From Pempheris klunzingeri (lineage: Eukaryota > Chordata > Actinopteri > Acropomatiformes > Pempheridae), in contig NC_092032.1 in NCBI RefSeq assembly GCF_042242105.1, positions 10,888,915 to 10,952,914 of the forward strand: a DNA stretch of 64,000 nt. The letters run 5' to 3'. Position numbers and translations under genes: made by a program. Below, in pieces: positions 41,811-54,426 of the stretch. The first letter of the stretch is position 1, and the number at the start of each line of letters is the position of its first letter. The notes beneath the pieces are model-generated. The model did not search any database and had not been told where the DNA came from. It saw only the letters and a program-made list of their open reading frames with translations.

Positions 41811-44800
41811 GTAAGAATACAATTGACTGCGAACGCATATTTATAATTTACCTGCCCCCCAGTTTGGCTTTTCTTGGTAGCACATCAACCACTTAGTTTA
41901 GCTACATGTACATGTTCGAAGTAGTGATGACATTAGAGTTAAAGCGACGAGTTTTATCCTGAGCTGTTCCGGTTTAGCGCTTGGTCTTTGCTAGCAACAC
42001 AACTAGCCCATCACCCTCAACAGCAAGGCAAAGCTAGCACAGACACCAGCTTCCTGGATGTATATGTGCATTTACATCGATGAGTGGCGAGGTATTTTTT
42101 CACAGCAACGCACGGATGATGATTAAAGGAGTGTGGTGTTATGAGTTGAACTGATATTTCAGACGAGTGCTAGCTGCTATCTGGCTCAGCGCTGCCGTTA
42201 GCGAGCTAACGAGACAGTGCGCAGATTGACCAGTTTCCACTGGAGCTGAACAGGTGCATCGCTTTCTTAAGATAACTGTGAAAAAACACCAGGAAGCCGA
42301 CTTCATAACTTAGTGCATCTTATGTCTAACATGTAGGTACCACTTGGTTGAATTATAAACCATGATATATACATTTTTTTTAAAAGTCAGGACCGTTGCA
42401 GGACTTGACCCGTAATCGCATCAGTGTGACATCGTTGATATCTCACGGTGGTTAAACGCCTGCATCTCCTGAGCCATTATCAGCGATCCGCTCATTTGTT
42501 CTTATTTAAATTGCCTCTGCTGCTTATATATAATGTTGTGTTTACTGCCGTGTTGCTGTGTGAGTGTGGCAGAAACTCAAACACGTTTGTCTCCAACAGA
42601 AAAGGCTACAAAAGGAATTATTAGCCCTGCAAAATGATCCACCCCCAGGAATGACTCTTAACGAAAAAAGTGTACAGAACACCATTACACAGTAAGTGTT
42701 CTCTTTGTTTCATGCAACTCATTTGCTTCAGCATGGCAGTGTTCTCTAACACAGTCAACAGTAGGACACAAGCACCTACATGCACCATTGAATATTTGCA
42801 TCTGTGAATAGAAAGAAATCTTATATGACTTTGTAAAATGTCATGTTATGGCAATGTGGTGAGCACGCCTGGCGCTGAAAGGCTACTGTTGCAATAGAAG
42901 AGGCAGGATGCATTAAGACACAAAGCTCTTGTAGCCTCAGCAGCGACTGGAGTGGAGGAATCGGGTCATCCCAGTGATTGGCAGCTCTCGCCCCTCAGTG
43001 GAGAGTCTCTAATGCACGGTCTCACTATTCATCCTTATTAAATATTTATCGGTTGGCATGAAGGAGTTGTGCTAGAGTAGCAAGGAACGGAGGCTGCTTA
43101 GCTGACCCTTCTGTCTGGGTGTCTTGGTGTTCCCTCAAACGCCCATGACTGCTGTATCTGAGTGAGTCAAATTGTGTCTGATAAGCAGCAGGGTGAGTTG
43201 TGGTCCTGTAAATGGATTCGAGGCACATTTCTGGCCGTCATTCAAACGCCTTTCAGCTGCAGGCTCGCAACATCGACTTTGAAAGTTACTACTTGCTTAT
43301 GCTCGTCAGAAAACCTTCCAGTTTCGTTGCTGTGCACTTCGCCGCCTTAAAAGGACAATTCATGTTGCAGAGCTTGTGGGTTGATTCAAGAAAAGCGTGT
43401 CAGAGCTAAAGATCCGTAATAGTGGCATCTCCCGCTTCAGATAACAATCGTCTGTTAAGGCTGAATGACTGCTTTGTTTTTTGCATGACTGACAAGTCTC
43501 CGAACCAGTTCAGCTGGCTTCTGCGTTCACTGTGTATCCCAGGTTTGGGATGGTATGTAAGGGCGTGTCTTTTTGTCTTTAACTCTGATACTAAAAGGTC
43601 AGCTGAGCCTCGGTTAGTGGTCTCTCATTGGGACTGGCAGTAGTAGGGAATTACCCGTTTTATCTCGTGTGTCCTAGTGTAGTGAGATGCAAATACTCTG
43701 TTCCTGCTTGACATTCGAGCTAACCTTATCCTTCTTTGAAAATAAACATGGGAAAATCGTGCATTTTAACTTCAGTAGTTTTTGTTTATGGAGTACACTT
43801 GTCTCTCAGTGCTGCTCATTAGATGACAATGTCTTTCAGTCGACTCTATGAGAGTGCTGATGGCTTAGCTTGACGCCGTAGTGAGTCAGCCACTGTAAAC
43901 AAAGAAATTGCTGCTTTAAAGCTCTGCAGAGTCTCTCATATGTGTGCTCAGTTTTCCCCTTTTGCACAAAATGGCTCGGTGTTATTTTTGTTGACTGGAT
44001 CATGTAATCACCAGGCCCATGGGGAATTTGAGCAAGTTGAGCGTAATGTCCTTGACTGTGTCCGGCGTCGGTTATATCAGGTGTAACTCAGCATCACATA
44101 CAGTCACACTGCCTCCCCCTGAGCTCTACTTCCTGAAAAAAATGGAGCTCCTTTCAGATGCTTTGACCTTCTAAGGGTGAAGTTTTATACAGGACTGACC
44201 TTGTATGTAGGTCTGAATGATTATTTGCTCGAGGCTAGATTTGAAAGAGACACAAGGCTATAAAGCCGAACAACAGCCACAAGTCTCTTTGGTGTCCTTT
44301 CTGCACCGCTTGCCTTGAAGAAATTAGGCCAGAGATTGTGATGCTGCCATTAGTGTTCCTTTTTCTACTCCTGAGCTTTCTGCTATGAGCAGACAATCCC
44401 CAAAAATGCTCTGTACCAGACTTAAATATTTGTCTTTTTTACCAGTGAAGCACCATTCAGCCTGTGGGTTATATTGAGCAGGTAGACTGTCCTTCATCCC
44501 AAAGATCCAGGATCGAGCCCCATGTGTGCAACCATCTCCCAATCTGAGCAAGACACTGAATCCCTCGCAGCTCAGTCAGCACAGTTCTGTAGCCAGGCTA
44601 CAGAGGCAAAAATAGATTTTGTCCACTAGATCAATAGAGTATCACATTGTTACTAAACCACTGTCATAGTCCAGATGAATTTGAATGTCACTGGAATGAG
44701 TCAGACTAAAAGCTTTTGATCATACACCGACTGCAGCATTGGCAGCTCACAGTTAGTTGGATTCTTTTTTAATGATAATGAGATGTGATCCGCTGCTTGC

Positions 44801-47800
44801 TTTCCACTTCAGAATGAGAAGATGGATCATAGATGTAATCAGCAGGTAACACAACATACAACTTAGGCTGATAGAAGTGTCATTAGTTTCACAGGTATTT
44901 GTCCATAAACCAAAGTATTGGATAAATTGAAATTTTGACTTAATGGTAGTGCAAGATGAAAAGCCAAGGGATATGGGATATTATTATTATTATTGTTAGA
45001 TTATTACAAATTGTCCTGAGGTGCTGCATGAGTGTATGTTCTCGATTTTCATGGCAACCCATCTAATAGCTTTTGAGAGGAAAAGTCTTGGGAACCCCAA
45101 ACTCAATTGGACACATCATCTGGGGACCATGGGTGCCTGTACTGACTTTCATGGCAATCTATCCAGTAGTTGTTGAGTTATTTCCGTCCAACTGAAGATG
45201 CCCTTCCTAGACACATGCTGACAGTATGGTTTGAAAACAACACTGTGCTGCATAAAACCATTTCTTGCCAAAGCAGAGTAAAGGTTTGTTGTTAAAGGAA
45301 GTGTTAACCTGATATTGTGACTTTAGGGACAAGAGGATTTCAGTAACTCTGGTTTTACTTGCTCCATTATCTTAAAATCATTTCGCAATAGATCAGCCTT
45401 GAACTTGTCACAGGGTATAGAAAATAAAGCAGTGGCTCAGAAAGCTATCTAACCTCTCTGACCCTATAAGGTCATGAACAATATCCTAAACATTAATCAC
45501 CATATACATTTTTTGTATAAACATTTTTGTATACACTGTTTGGGCTAATAATTGGGTGATTAGTCTAATTTTTACTCTAGTTTGAGGAAAATGTTTAACA
45601 TTTTTGATGTTGTGCCTTTCTTTTAGGTGGATTGTAGACATGGAAGGAGCCCCTGGCACACTGTATGAAGGAGAGAAATTTCAGCTGCTTTTCAAATTTA
45701 GTAGTCGATATCCGTTTGATTCACCTCAGGTAAGCGGAAGTTGCTCTACAGCCACCAGTGTGTGTTTGTATGTGAGGCACTTTCTGTTCTCTCTAACTGA
45801 CGTCCGTTTACCATCCTGTCATGATGACCTAGACAGTCCTGTCTGCTTCAACCGTGACACGCAAGCTCACAGATGAAACTGCAAACCTGGAGTCTGGTTC
45901 CATTTAGGCTCAACTACACTGCTGGCCTGACTAAATGTCGAATATCCATTATCTGCAATAGTTTGATCAAAGAATTAAGTTCTCACAGTAAAAGTGGTTA
46001 CCACAACAGATTCATATGTTGCTGGTGTGCAGGTACAGAGCACAGAGGTGCCCTATTCCAAATAACATCACAGACCTGTGTAAACAATCCTCCGTATCCA
46101 CCGTCTGGATGCCTGCAGTAACCACATGAAACGCATCGGCTCTGCAGTTGTTTGTGGAATGAATCTCGGCTTGGAAACATCGGACAGAGACACCAGTACA
46201 GAGTTCCCACTGACGGCCCCATTTTAGGGGATTAGTTTAACCAAACAATCTTGTTTCGCTCATCAGGAGTCACCACCTAAAAATAGAAAATGAGGTGATG
46301 TAGAGAAAATTAGATAAACGCAGCTACTTACTCTACTATCCTACTACTATCCTCTCAAATTGGAAGGACAGGCTGTCAAAGTGGCCCTCTGTCAGAGAGT
46401 GTTAACTGCTGCTGCAGTGCATTATTGGTTGTGTGCAGAGCTTCAAGGGTAATGCTATATTGCAGAAATGTGTAATAATAATAATAATGCATCTTATTTG
46501 TAGTGCACTTTACATTAGCAAATCTCAAAGTGCTACATAAAATTGAACAATCAGTCAGTATCATAAAAACAGCTAAATGTGATAGTATGTGTGCAGGATT
46601 TGACCCCCCAAAATTAAAGCTATTACTGTCATAAAAAACAAGGAGCAGAGGCCATCGGCCTTCTCAAACTCAGTTGATAACATTTTCATTAACAGCGTGT
46701 CGCTCCTGTTTTGATGCAGCCGTCTCACAGAGGTCATCTTGTACTTCTTTCTATTACATTTTCACAGGAAGAAACTGCAGATTTGCTGCCAAAACATACC
46801 AGGTTTATTTAGTTTGCCTCCCCAGCTGAATTCGCTCACATCGTCACACAATGCCATCCAGGACCATACAACACACTTTGTTTGTCACGTGATAGGTTGC
46901 AATTTTAAATACTGACTTTGGGTGCCGTGTCTTCCTGGTTTTCCAATCACACGTCCTCCTTACTTGCACACGTGGGAATATTGTTTGAAAAATCTGCTGC
47001 ACACAAATCAACATTTAAGCGTATTTGAACTGTCTGGAAGTGAGGAGCTCTCAGTTGTCTTGATGTTGTGAGTGTAGTGCCAGCTTTACTTTCTGCTCGT
47101 ATCTGTAACACTCGTCCTGCCACCATTCCAGCCCCCAGATGATGTGGAGGCTAAACTCTCCTGTGAGGCCCTATCCGGTGCCACACTGCCTCAACCCATT
47201 GTTACCCTTCATTAGCCTCTTTATCCATTCTGCCTCCCCCTTCTCTCTACTCTAACACCTCAATCTTGAGTTCCTCTCGTCTCATCACACTCTCTGTATC
47301 TTCCTGTTCAGCCCTGACTCTAGCACCCTTTTACTGGCTAATATCCCCTGTGTCTTTTTATAGAACAGACTGATTTTTTTTTTTAATAAAACATGTCTCC
47401 CCTCTTGGTCTCCCATTCTCTCTTCCCCTCTCTCACCCCATCCAGGCCCCTCTTTCCTAATCCCAGAGCCTCATTTTGCCACACAGTGCTAAGCCTGAGC
47501 TTATACAGAAAGTCTCATTATTTTCTGTCATTAATGGAAAAAACTCTCAACTTTTTCTAAAGAAGTACTCTCCAAAGTTGTTTCTCTGACCAACAATTCA
47601 GTTTAAAATATAGAAACAGTTATTAGAGTTGTTATTAGTAGGGGCGGGAAAATCTTTCTCTCACTATACACAAACGATAAATCATCCAGTTAGTACGACC
47701 AACGCAACACTGAATACAGTTGAATTATAAACTGCTCTTTCATGCAGACCAGACTTGTGTGTATTGATGAAATGAGATGAATTGATACATGGATTGATAA

Positions 47801-48643
47801 CAATAACAATAACATATCATTATTTAGATACTGACTTGTAGAAATCGCAGCAATTACAGTAGAAGATTACATGGGCCTTGTGTCATCAGTCATCATGACT
47901 TATCTTTTTATTAAAATCTGAGGGAAGAACAATAAACACTGGCCTGGTATGAACATTAACATGAAAAATAAATATGAATCCTATTGATCTGAAGTCTGTT
48001 GCAGTAACAAGTCACACAAATTAACGTCTCTTCTCCCTCTTTTGCTTTTGCTATTTGAAAATTGTGTTCTATTAAATCGCAGTGTCGGTGGGATTGATCA
48101 TTCAGCCCTGTTTTATGGGATTATTATTGTGACATGTTTTGAATGATCTCAATAACCACTGATCTGTTTTTCCTTCCTTCACAGGTAATGTTCACAGGAG
48201 AGAATATACCTGTCCACCCTCATGTGTATAGTAACGGTCACATCTGTCTATCTATTCTAACGGAGGATTGGTCGCCAGCCCTCTCAGTGCAATCAGTTTG
48301 TCTTAGCATTATCAGCATGTTGTCCAGCTGCAAAGAAAAGGTAATTTTAATGGAGGACATACATAGAGTGATTTGTGTTGATTATTTGCCTGTAAATGTG
48401 AAATCTAAATGTTCTTTTTCTGCAGAGACGACCGCCTGATAACTCCTTTTATGTAAGAACGTGTAACAAAAATCCAAAGAAGACAAAATGGTGGTATCAT
48501 GGTGAGTATTTTGAGCTTTCTGTGTTTTTTCTTTTTTTTTTTTTTTTTTGGTTGGACGACACAAGTAAAAGCAATTCTTTGCAAACCCGAAGGCAATGTC
48601 ATTTATGTCACTTTTGCTTGCCTTCACAGATGATACATGCTAA
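41796..48643 (+). CDS. ube2w: Ubiquitin-conjugating enzyme E2 W, complete, 6 coding exons
   Basis: Exons 41796-41810, 42600-42691, 45627-45729, 48185-48340, 48426-48501 and 48630-48643 give 151 residues, the same as human UBE2W and nearly identical to it. The family is unusual in attaching ubiquitin to the alpha-amino group of proteins with disordered N-termini; it works with CHIP and other E3s. The UBC fold covers about 1-130. The active-site Cys is residue 91 in VYSNGHICLSILTEDWSP, and the usual HPN motif is HPH (81-83), as is normal for this family. The flexible C-terminus is NKNPKKTKWWYHDDTC. Start chosen at 41796 for its Kozak context (A at -3, G at +4) and the MASMQKRLQKE match. Confidence 0.98.
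42600..42691 (+). CDS. ube2w: ube2w coding exon 2
   Basis: Acceptor ccaacag|aaaagg, donor acaca|gtaagt; KRLQKELLALQNDPPPGMTL then NEKSVQNTITQ, the N-terminal helix of the E2 fold. Confidence 0.95.
44466..44580 (+). mobile_element. Degenerate tRNA-derived SINE fragment
   Basis: Contains a B-box-like 'ggatcgagcc' and the phrase 'gagcaagacactgaatcc', which is characteristic of tRNA-derived SINEs in percomorph fish. The A box is degraded and the tail is missing, so it is an old truncated copy. Confidence 0.5.
45040..45200. repeat. Short copy of the ~120-bp modular repeat
   Basis: Two modules, 'tttcatggcaacccatctaa' and 'tttcatggcaatctatccag', same wording and orientation as at 5340-6190. In ube2w intron 2. 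Confidence 0.65.
45627..45729 (+). CDS. ube2w: ube2w coding exon 3
   Basis: Acceptor tttag|gtggat, donor ctcag|gtaagc; WIVDMEGAPGTLYEGEKFQL then LFKFSSRYPFDSPQ, the E2 beta-sheet. Confidence 0.96.
45730..48184 (+). other. ube2w: ube2w intron 3 (2.5 kb)
   Basis: Holds a (TAA)n tract with the repeat phrase 'cttatttgtagtgcacttt' and 'caaagtgct' (46472-46540), typical of a fish interspersed-repeat tail, and a C/T-rich stretch around 47100-47460. No gene seen. Confidence 0.75.
46472..46540. repeat. (TAA)n and interspersed-repeat tail
   Basis: Five TAA units followed by 'gcatcttatttgtagtgcac' and 'aatctcaaagtgctacat'; family not named. Confidence 0.5.
48185..48340 (+). CDS. ube2w: ube2w coding exon 4 (active site)
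   Basis: Acceptor tcacag|gtaatg, donor aaaag|gtaatt; VMFTGENIPVHPHVYSNGHI, then the catalytic Cys91 and LSILTEDWSPALSVQSVCLS. Confidence 0.97.
48426..48501 (+). CDS. ube2w: ube2w coding exon 5
   Basis: Acceptor tctgcag|agacga, donor catg|gtgagt; RRPPDNSFYVRTCNKNPKKT then KWWYH, the UBE2W-specific C-terminal segment. Confidence 0.95.
48630..48643 (+). CDS. ube2w: ube2w coding exon 6 (last residues, stop)
   Basis: Acceptor cttcacag|atgata; completes Asp and adds DTC with TAA at 48641-48643, ending DDTC as in mammals. Confidence 0.9.
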
Positions 48644-50945
48644 TGTACAAACTTTGTAATAATCGTAGAAGAAAGAAGTCCTACTGACCTACGTAAAGCA
48701 CTTTTTAATCATTCAGTCTTTGAACTCTGACCTTTGACTGGAACAATGGACACCATGCGCTGGAGGCTCTTGACTGCATTTCCCCCCCCGTGGACAGTTG
48801 GATGCATGTTTTAGTCGGCTGTAATATAGAGAACGGAAAACAATGGAGCGGTTAGATGCACCCACGATGGATCGTTTTCAGCAAAAAGGCAGTAATGCAG
48901 AGAGCGAGCAAGTAAGCAAGCAAGGTGGATTTGTTGTGAGATAATTATAATTCCTGTTTTAAGACTATTATTGTTACTTTTTTGTTTGTGTGTGGGTGCA
49001 TTTTAAGGTCCTTGTGTTGTGCAATAATAACTGATGGATGCATGCTTGGGCCTGCAAAGAGAAATCCAAATTTAATCGTTTTCTGGAAGGGATCTGACCA
49101 TCAAAATCCCAAGAAAATGCTTCATCCGTTTGTTTTTGTTTTTTTTTTAATTATATGCACTGTGAAAGTATCTAGTTTAAAGAGGCACTTTTAGTAAGTT
49201 ATTCCCAATTTGCAGTTGTTCTGTAGGCAGTCCTCCACTTATTTATCAGGTTAAAGGGTTTTAGTTTGCAACACTGTATCAAGAGTAGACGCAATTTTCT
49301 TCATCTTCCAACCTGAGACCCGGCTGCAGTTCTTCCTGCCGTTGGACAGAACGTCGGTACAGATGGGAATAAAACAGATATGACGGTAGTGTGTCTCTTA
49401 GTCAGCCAATGACCTCAGTGCACATCTCCTCGTAAAGTTGGGCTGAACTCGAGTTCTTGCCCAGCCCTGAAGATGTGCAGCAGCCTCTCTTCCATTAAAG
49501 AATGTCTGTAAGGAGAATATTGTGGCATGATCCATTTTATTTGTATGATACTTTTTTTTAATTTCATGCTTTAATCCTCTAAAACGTTTGATTTTAAATG
49601 TCTTGAGTTCTTTTTTTTTTTTTTTTTTTACCGTTTTTCAACTAGCTGATACTTTGAAAAGGGGGGTTGTTTTGATGGGTCAGTATGCTTTGGATTTTTG
49701 AAGTTTTTTTTGTATTTGTTATTTAATTTAAAATCTTTGTTCTCCAGAATGGTAATGAGTGACGAAAAGGAGAGTCTTTATAGAAGTCGTAAAGACGAGG
49801 CTTTTGTGATTCCCCCTGGTCAGAGTTTTGGCTCAGGTACTTTTTTCAATAAAGAGATCACCTCTAAAAAGATACCTATCAGATATTATAGATACTATAT
49901 TTTCACCAAAAGAGACTGTTATGTTGTAAACATATAACATGTCTATTGTATATAAGTCTTTAATCTAATGAATGATGAGAACGAAATTAGCAGAGGATGC
50001 ATTTACTTTAAAGCAGAATGATGAGATGCAGAGTGCTTTATTTCACTGGAGGTTAGTCTGCATCTTTTGCTAATTAGTACGTGTACAGGCAGAAACAAAC
50101 ACTGCTGTTGGTTTAAAAAAAAAAACAAAAAAAAGTTTAGTAGTTTTACAGTGGGGGTGCATGCAGTTTTAAACCCTACTTTTTCTTATTGGCATCAGAC
50201 ATTGTGACGGCTTTTAGTCTTTCCATACCTTAGGTAATGGTGTATGGGATGGATATTACAACGCTCACCTCCAGAGGCTGTGTGGCTCTTTGTCATTTCA
50301 GACTATAATCACTCCATTCCTAAACAAATGTTTATTGCCATCTGGTCAGAGATACTTGAATTTTCCATCTTGGGTTTGTATTGCATTTGCTTTTTCCAGG
50401 GTCTAGCTGAGTTTCTTGAATGGACTTGAGTGAATGTGATGATACTCTACTGTAGAGGAGATTACCACAGCACACCGCTATCTCAAAAACTATATTGATA
50501 ACTTAAAGACATCTATTTAACCAATGATTTTTTTTTTTTTCTTTCATTTTTATTAGCTTCATTGTAACGGTCTCGTCTGCTGTCACCGTGCTGTGAGAAA
50601 AAGGACTGAAATGATTGTGTAAATGCAGTCACGACAGCATTTGTGTTGGGACAAGAAGCCTTCACCGAGTAGGCAGTGGTTCACAAGAGATTTGAAAAAC
50701 TTGAGAGTGAATATGTTACAAGGGTTTGGATGTGTTTTTTTTTTTTCCGCCTAGGTTTTTTTTTTTTTTTTTCCTTTTTCGATGTGGTTTGAACTCTTAG
50801 CTTGCAGGTTGTTGTGAGTGATCAACACTAATGAGGGTGTGTTATTTATATTTGAAATTTTGTTCTGGGATGTGCAAGCTCCATGTAATAGGTGCCTGTT
50901 CATTTTCATAATCAATAATAAAAGCAAAGATTCACTTTTATTCAA
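48644..50945 (+). other. ube2w: Probable ube2w 3'UTR
   Basis: AT- and T-rich. Candidate poly(A) signals at 49368 (weak context), 49848 and 50917; the last is followed by GT-rich sequence and is the most convincing. An exon-like block with acceptor and donor borders lies at 49748-49836. Mammalian UBE2W also has a long 3'UTR. Confidence 0.45.
50917..50922 (+). terminator. ube2w: AATAAA polyadenylation signal, likely distal ube2w
   Basis: Canonical hexamer followed by ggtttgcacagtgtttg, a GT-rich downstream element. Confidence 0.5.
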
Positions 50946-52500
50946 CCTTGGTTTGCACAGTGTTTGAATATGTGATGCGTATTTATGAATGTTGTGCTTA
51001 CATAAATTGGGAGTAAATGGTCCCACTCTAAAGGGAGTGGGGGTGGGGATACTGACGATGAATGTGTTTGTCAAAAGCATGCAAAAAATCTGTGAAGTCA
51101 CATCACAGGTACCGAGACAGATTATATCACAGAAAGTAATGGTCAGTGTTCAAGTCTATTAAACAATCTGTGCTCTCCAGCACATAGAAACCTCTCATTT
51201 TAATGCACATTATTAATCATGTGAAATGATTGTGTGCCTTTGCATCTGGAATTTTCAATGTTACGTTTGCATGTTGTTGGTCAGTCTTGGAAAAACAGCC
51301 CATCAATTAATTTTTATTCATTTGTGAACTTTTGCATATTCTAAAATTCATCATCTCACTGTTATGGAAGTCATGACCATTTACAATTCCTGTTTTTTGC
51401 ACAACTGCGTAAAAAACATCCATGGGATCACTTCATGTTACATCACTACGCATGTGTGAGAGAGATCAGAAACAGGAAGTAACCAGGGGGGAATATCATG
51501 CACAGTTTCATGTTGGTGAAGATGGGTATATTGTGTGTACTGAACATTATAACATACAGTAAAGAGCACCACAGTGTGGTTTAGAAGCACCATCTAGTGG
51601 TCACATTACAATAGCACTATTACCACAGTTCAATTTCTTCCCTTTTCTAAACCCTTAACAGACTTTTTAATAAAGGTTCACTCTGTAATGTATGTGGGAG
51701 CCCAGGTTACTGAGAAACACAACTGTAAGACTTTTTATTCAAGACCAAGGAGAACCTCTGTACTCTTTAGTGCTCTTGAGCAAAGGTATGAAATCCTACC
51801 AGCAGCAGCAGGGGGTTCTTGGTTATTAGCTCTCTGGGGAAAAGACATTGGTCACCCCCAACTTTTATAATTAACTTAATAATTAAAGTTAGTTAATGAT
51901 TAAGCTACCCTGAGGAAAAATAGGCCAAATAATTAATTTTTTCTAAATTCTAAACACAGAACCTTATGTTAAGTGTCACCTATACTTGTACTGGTAACAT
52001 GAATCATATATCAATGAGATTATTCTGAAAAATGAGCAGAAAACATGTTTAAAAAGGCTCATTTTTGCTGTGAATCAAAGTTACTCTGTTTCTGAGGTAG
52101 CAAACCAGGACTGAACCATTCACAGCGCTGCGGGGGTGGCTGATTCATTCAAGATTCACCTCAAACTGTAATGATGGTATGTTGGCGATATTTAATACCT
52201 ACAACTGACTAAATAAACAAAACACAAACTTTATACATGAAATATCCAAAATGAACAGTAATTCGCATGCAATGGGACGTATTTTAATATTTTACCCAGA
52301 CAAATAACGTGGTCTGTTCCCTCTTCCATCCAGTTCTCTTTAGTGTTTGCCAATGTCGGAGGTGTAACTGGGGTCTGGCCCTGGACAAAGGTAAAAAATA
52401 CCCTAAAATATTTGTCCCTTTGTTGTTGGATAGTCTCTGGATTATTTGTCACCCTGTCGCCAGTCCGTGCGTGATGTTGCGGTGGACTGAAATCCCCCAG
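50945..52500. other. ube2w-stau2 intergenic region
   Basis: No gene seen. A CTCF-core-like ACCATCTAGTGG lies at 51589-51600. The rest is AT-rich. Confidence 0.7.
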
Positions 52501-52947
52501 ACTTTGGTGGAGGATGGGGCGGTGTGGAGATGCTAGCAAGAGGGGTGCTCGGCCGATCAGCCATGATGAGCGCTAACCGGCTAAACTAGCGTACCGGAGG
52601 TGCCTGTATGGTCTATATTCATCAGGAGAAACCACAGCGACTTATTCATGACAGCATGCGTGCTCCCCAGTTCTGTTAGGCTGTTTTTAGGAGCTGACAT
52701 TTGCAGGAAACGCCGCTTTGTCGCTGGTAACGTTAGCTTCCTGCTAAGCTGGACACGGAGCTACAGTGTAGGTTCAGGGGTTGCAGACAGCCCTGTCGCT
52801 CTGTCAGTCAACCCCACCACGCCACCTCCATGTTCAACTTACTGTGTGAGGCAGCCGTGCACTCGGGTTGCTGTGTGACTTTATATCTGTGCAGGTTACT
52901 GAGAAAGAGAGAGAGGCGAGAAATGTTGTGACCCCGAGAACCTCAGG
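52500..52947 (+). promoter_or_regulatory. stau2: Probable stau2 promoter and 5'UTR exon
   Basis: CpG-richer stretch with GCTAAC (52572) and GTTAGC (52732) words and no TATA box. A good donor, cagg|gtaaga, has its GT at 52948, so a non-coding first exon likely ends at 52947. The start of transcription is not resolved. Confidence 0.45.
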
Positions 52948-54227
52948 GTAAGAGGCAAGATGCAACGAAGATATGAGCAGGAGAAATAAAACGACTGCAT
53001 GCTATGAATCCAGGTCACATATCAGATTAAAATGTGCATTTAGTGTGTGAACATGCTAGATATCAGCTGTTGTATGATCACGCCACTGCTCTGTTGTTTA
53101 CACAAGTCCAACTGTGGCCCTCAACTATAAACAGTAGGCATGGGGCATAGGCAGCACCTGTTATCATGATTTCAGGGTGAAGCCCATGAAAACTGTCTCC
53201 ATTGACCTGTGTGGTATGCAAAGCATGTCACCATGTAAGCTACTGACCGAAGAATAAGATGATCATTATATTTTGTGCACTCAATCTTATGATCCTAACT
53301 CGATATTGCCTTTCACCTGGAGGTATCAGATTGAAAGGCAGCATGTGATGAAGTGTCCAAGTCTCTTCACACTCCAGGGGTTCATTTCTGTGTCCGACCC
53401 TTTGCTCTGTCCTCTTTGGGGACGTGAGAAGAATTTCCCTCATGTCCCTTCACTGTCTGCCAAATGTGTACTAATTTGAACCAGTATTAGAGCCCATTTT
53501 GGCAAGATGTTGTGATACAGTTTGTACCTTTTGTCATTAATTTCCTCTATTTTCACCTCTTGTTGATGAAAAACACATGGCAGCATATTATGTTACCTAT
53601 ATTTCATAGCCACAGGCTGAGGCATGTGTGTAATTGCATTCACCCAAGTATTGCATGCATGCATAAAAAGATATAGAAGTTAATGTGTGCCTTGTTAACT
53701 TTCTGCAGATCGATGTGCTCTCTCTGCTGTTAATGTTAACCTGCGACTGCTTCATGTAGACCTTCATACTCCTCTTTAGTCTCAAATAAAATGTGATTGA
53801 GGGTCCTTTGTCTTCCTCGGGCTGCTATCACAGGATTCTCTCCTTTTTCCGGGGAGCTTAGCAGCAGTAACATGAGCAAAGCTCCTTCAAATAAAGGTTC
53901 ATTGTCTGGGTGTATTAGCTGCCCGTGGATCAGAATGTGAGATAGGCCTAGGGCTGCTCAGTTTGAAGTCTGTTCTCGAGGCTCTGCCCACAGAAATCTG
54001 TCAAATGATAGTGAACAGATTTAAGTTGGGCTGCTGTGGAGTAGTGTATGTGTGTGTCTGATTATTGAAGAAATTTTAAAGATGTAAAAAAAAAAAAAAA
54101 TCAGATATCAGATTTTTCCCAGCACTACTCTTATTTAAAGTGATATAATTACACCTTGTAATGATCAGTGTGTTTCTAAAAAAAATAAACATTGAAGTTG
54201 TTAATTGTCTGAATTCAGGAATAGAGC

Positions 54228-54426
54228 ATGGCTCAAGTGAAAGTACAGACCTCAGCACCCCTGGCTGGTCCTGGCCTCTCCCCTGGAGTTCCCCCGACGG
54301 CCATGGCCAGCCCAGGATCCCTGGGTCTGCAGCCCTCCGTCAACGGCACAGGCCCGGCCCCCACACCCGCCTGCCCTGCTCCTGCAGTCGGATATGGGGA
54401 CGCCCCTGTGTCTGCCACATCGCCAG
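54228..54426 (+). CDS. stau2: stau2 coding exon A (N-terminal extension)
   Basis: Exon begins at 54219 after gaattcag; ATG at 54228 in strong context; donor ccag|gtagag. Encodes 66 residues, GC-rich and Pro/Gly/Ala-rich with no domain. It splices in phase with the next exon (SPG-PPQEN-MANPKEK). Confidence 0.8.

Larger units (their letters stand above)
42692..45626 (+). other. ube2w: ube2w intron 2 (2.9 kb)
   Basis: Contains a degenerate tRNA-derived SINE fragment (44466-44580) and a short copy of the modular repeat (45040-45200). No exon seen. Confidence 0.8.

Noticed and set aside
44466..44580. tRNA gene
   Set aside because: Only the B box is good; the A box and cloverleaf arms are degraded, so a SINE remnant is the better reading.
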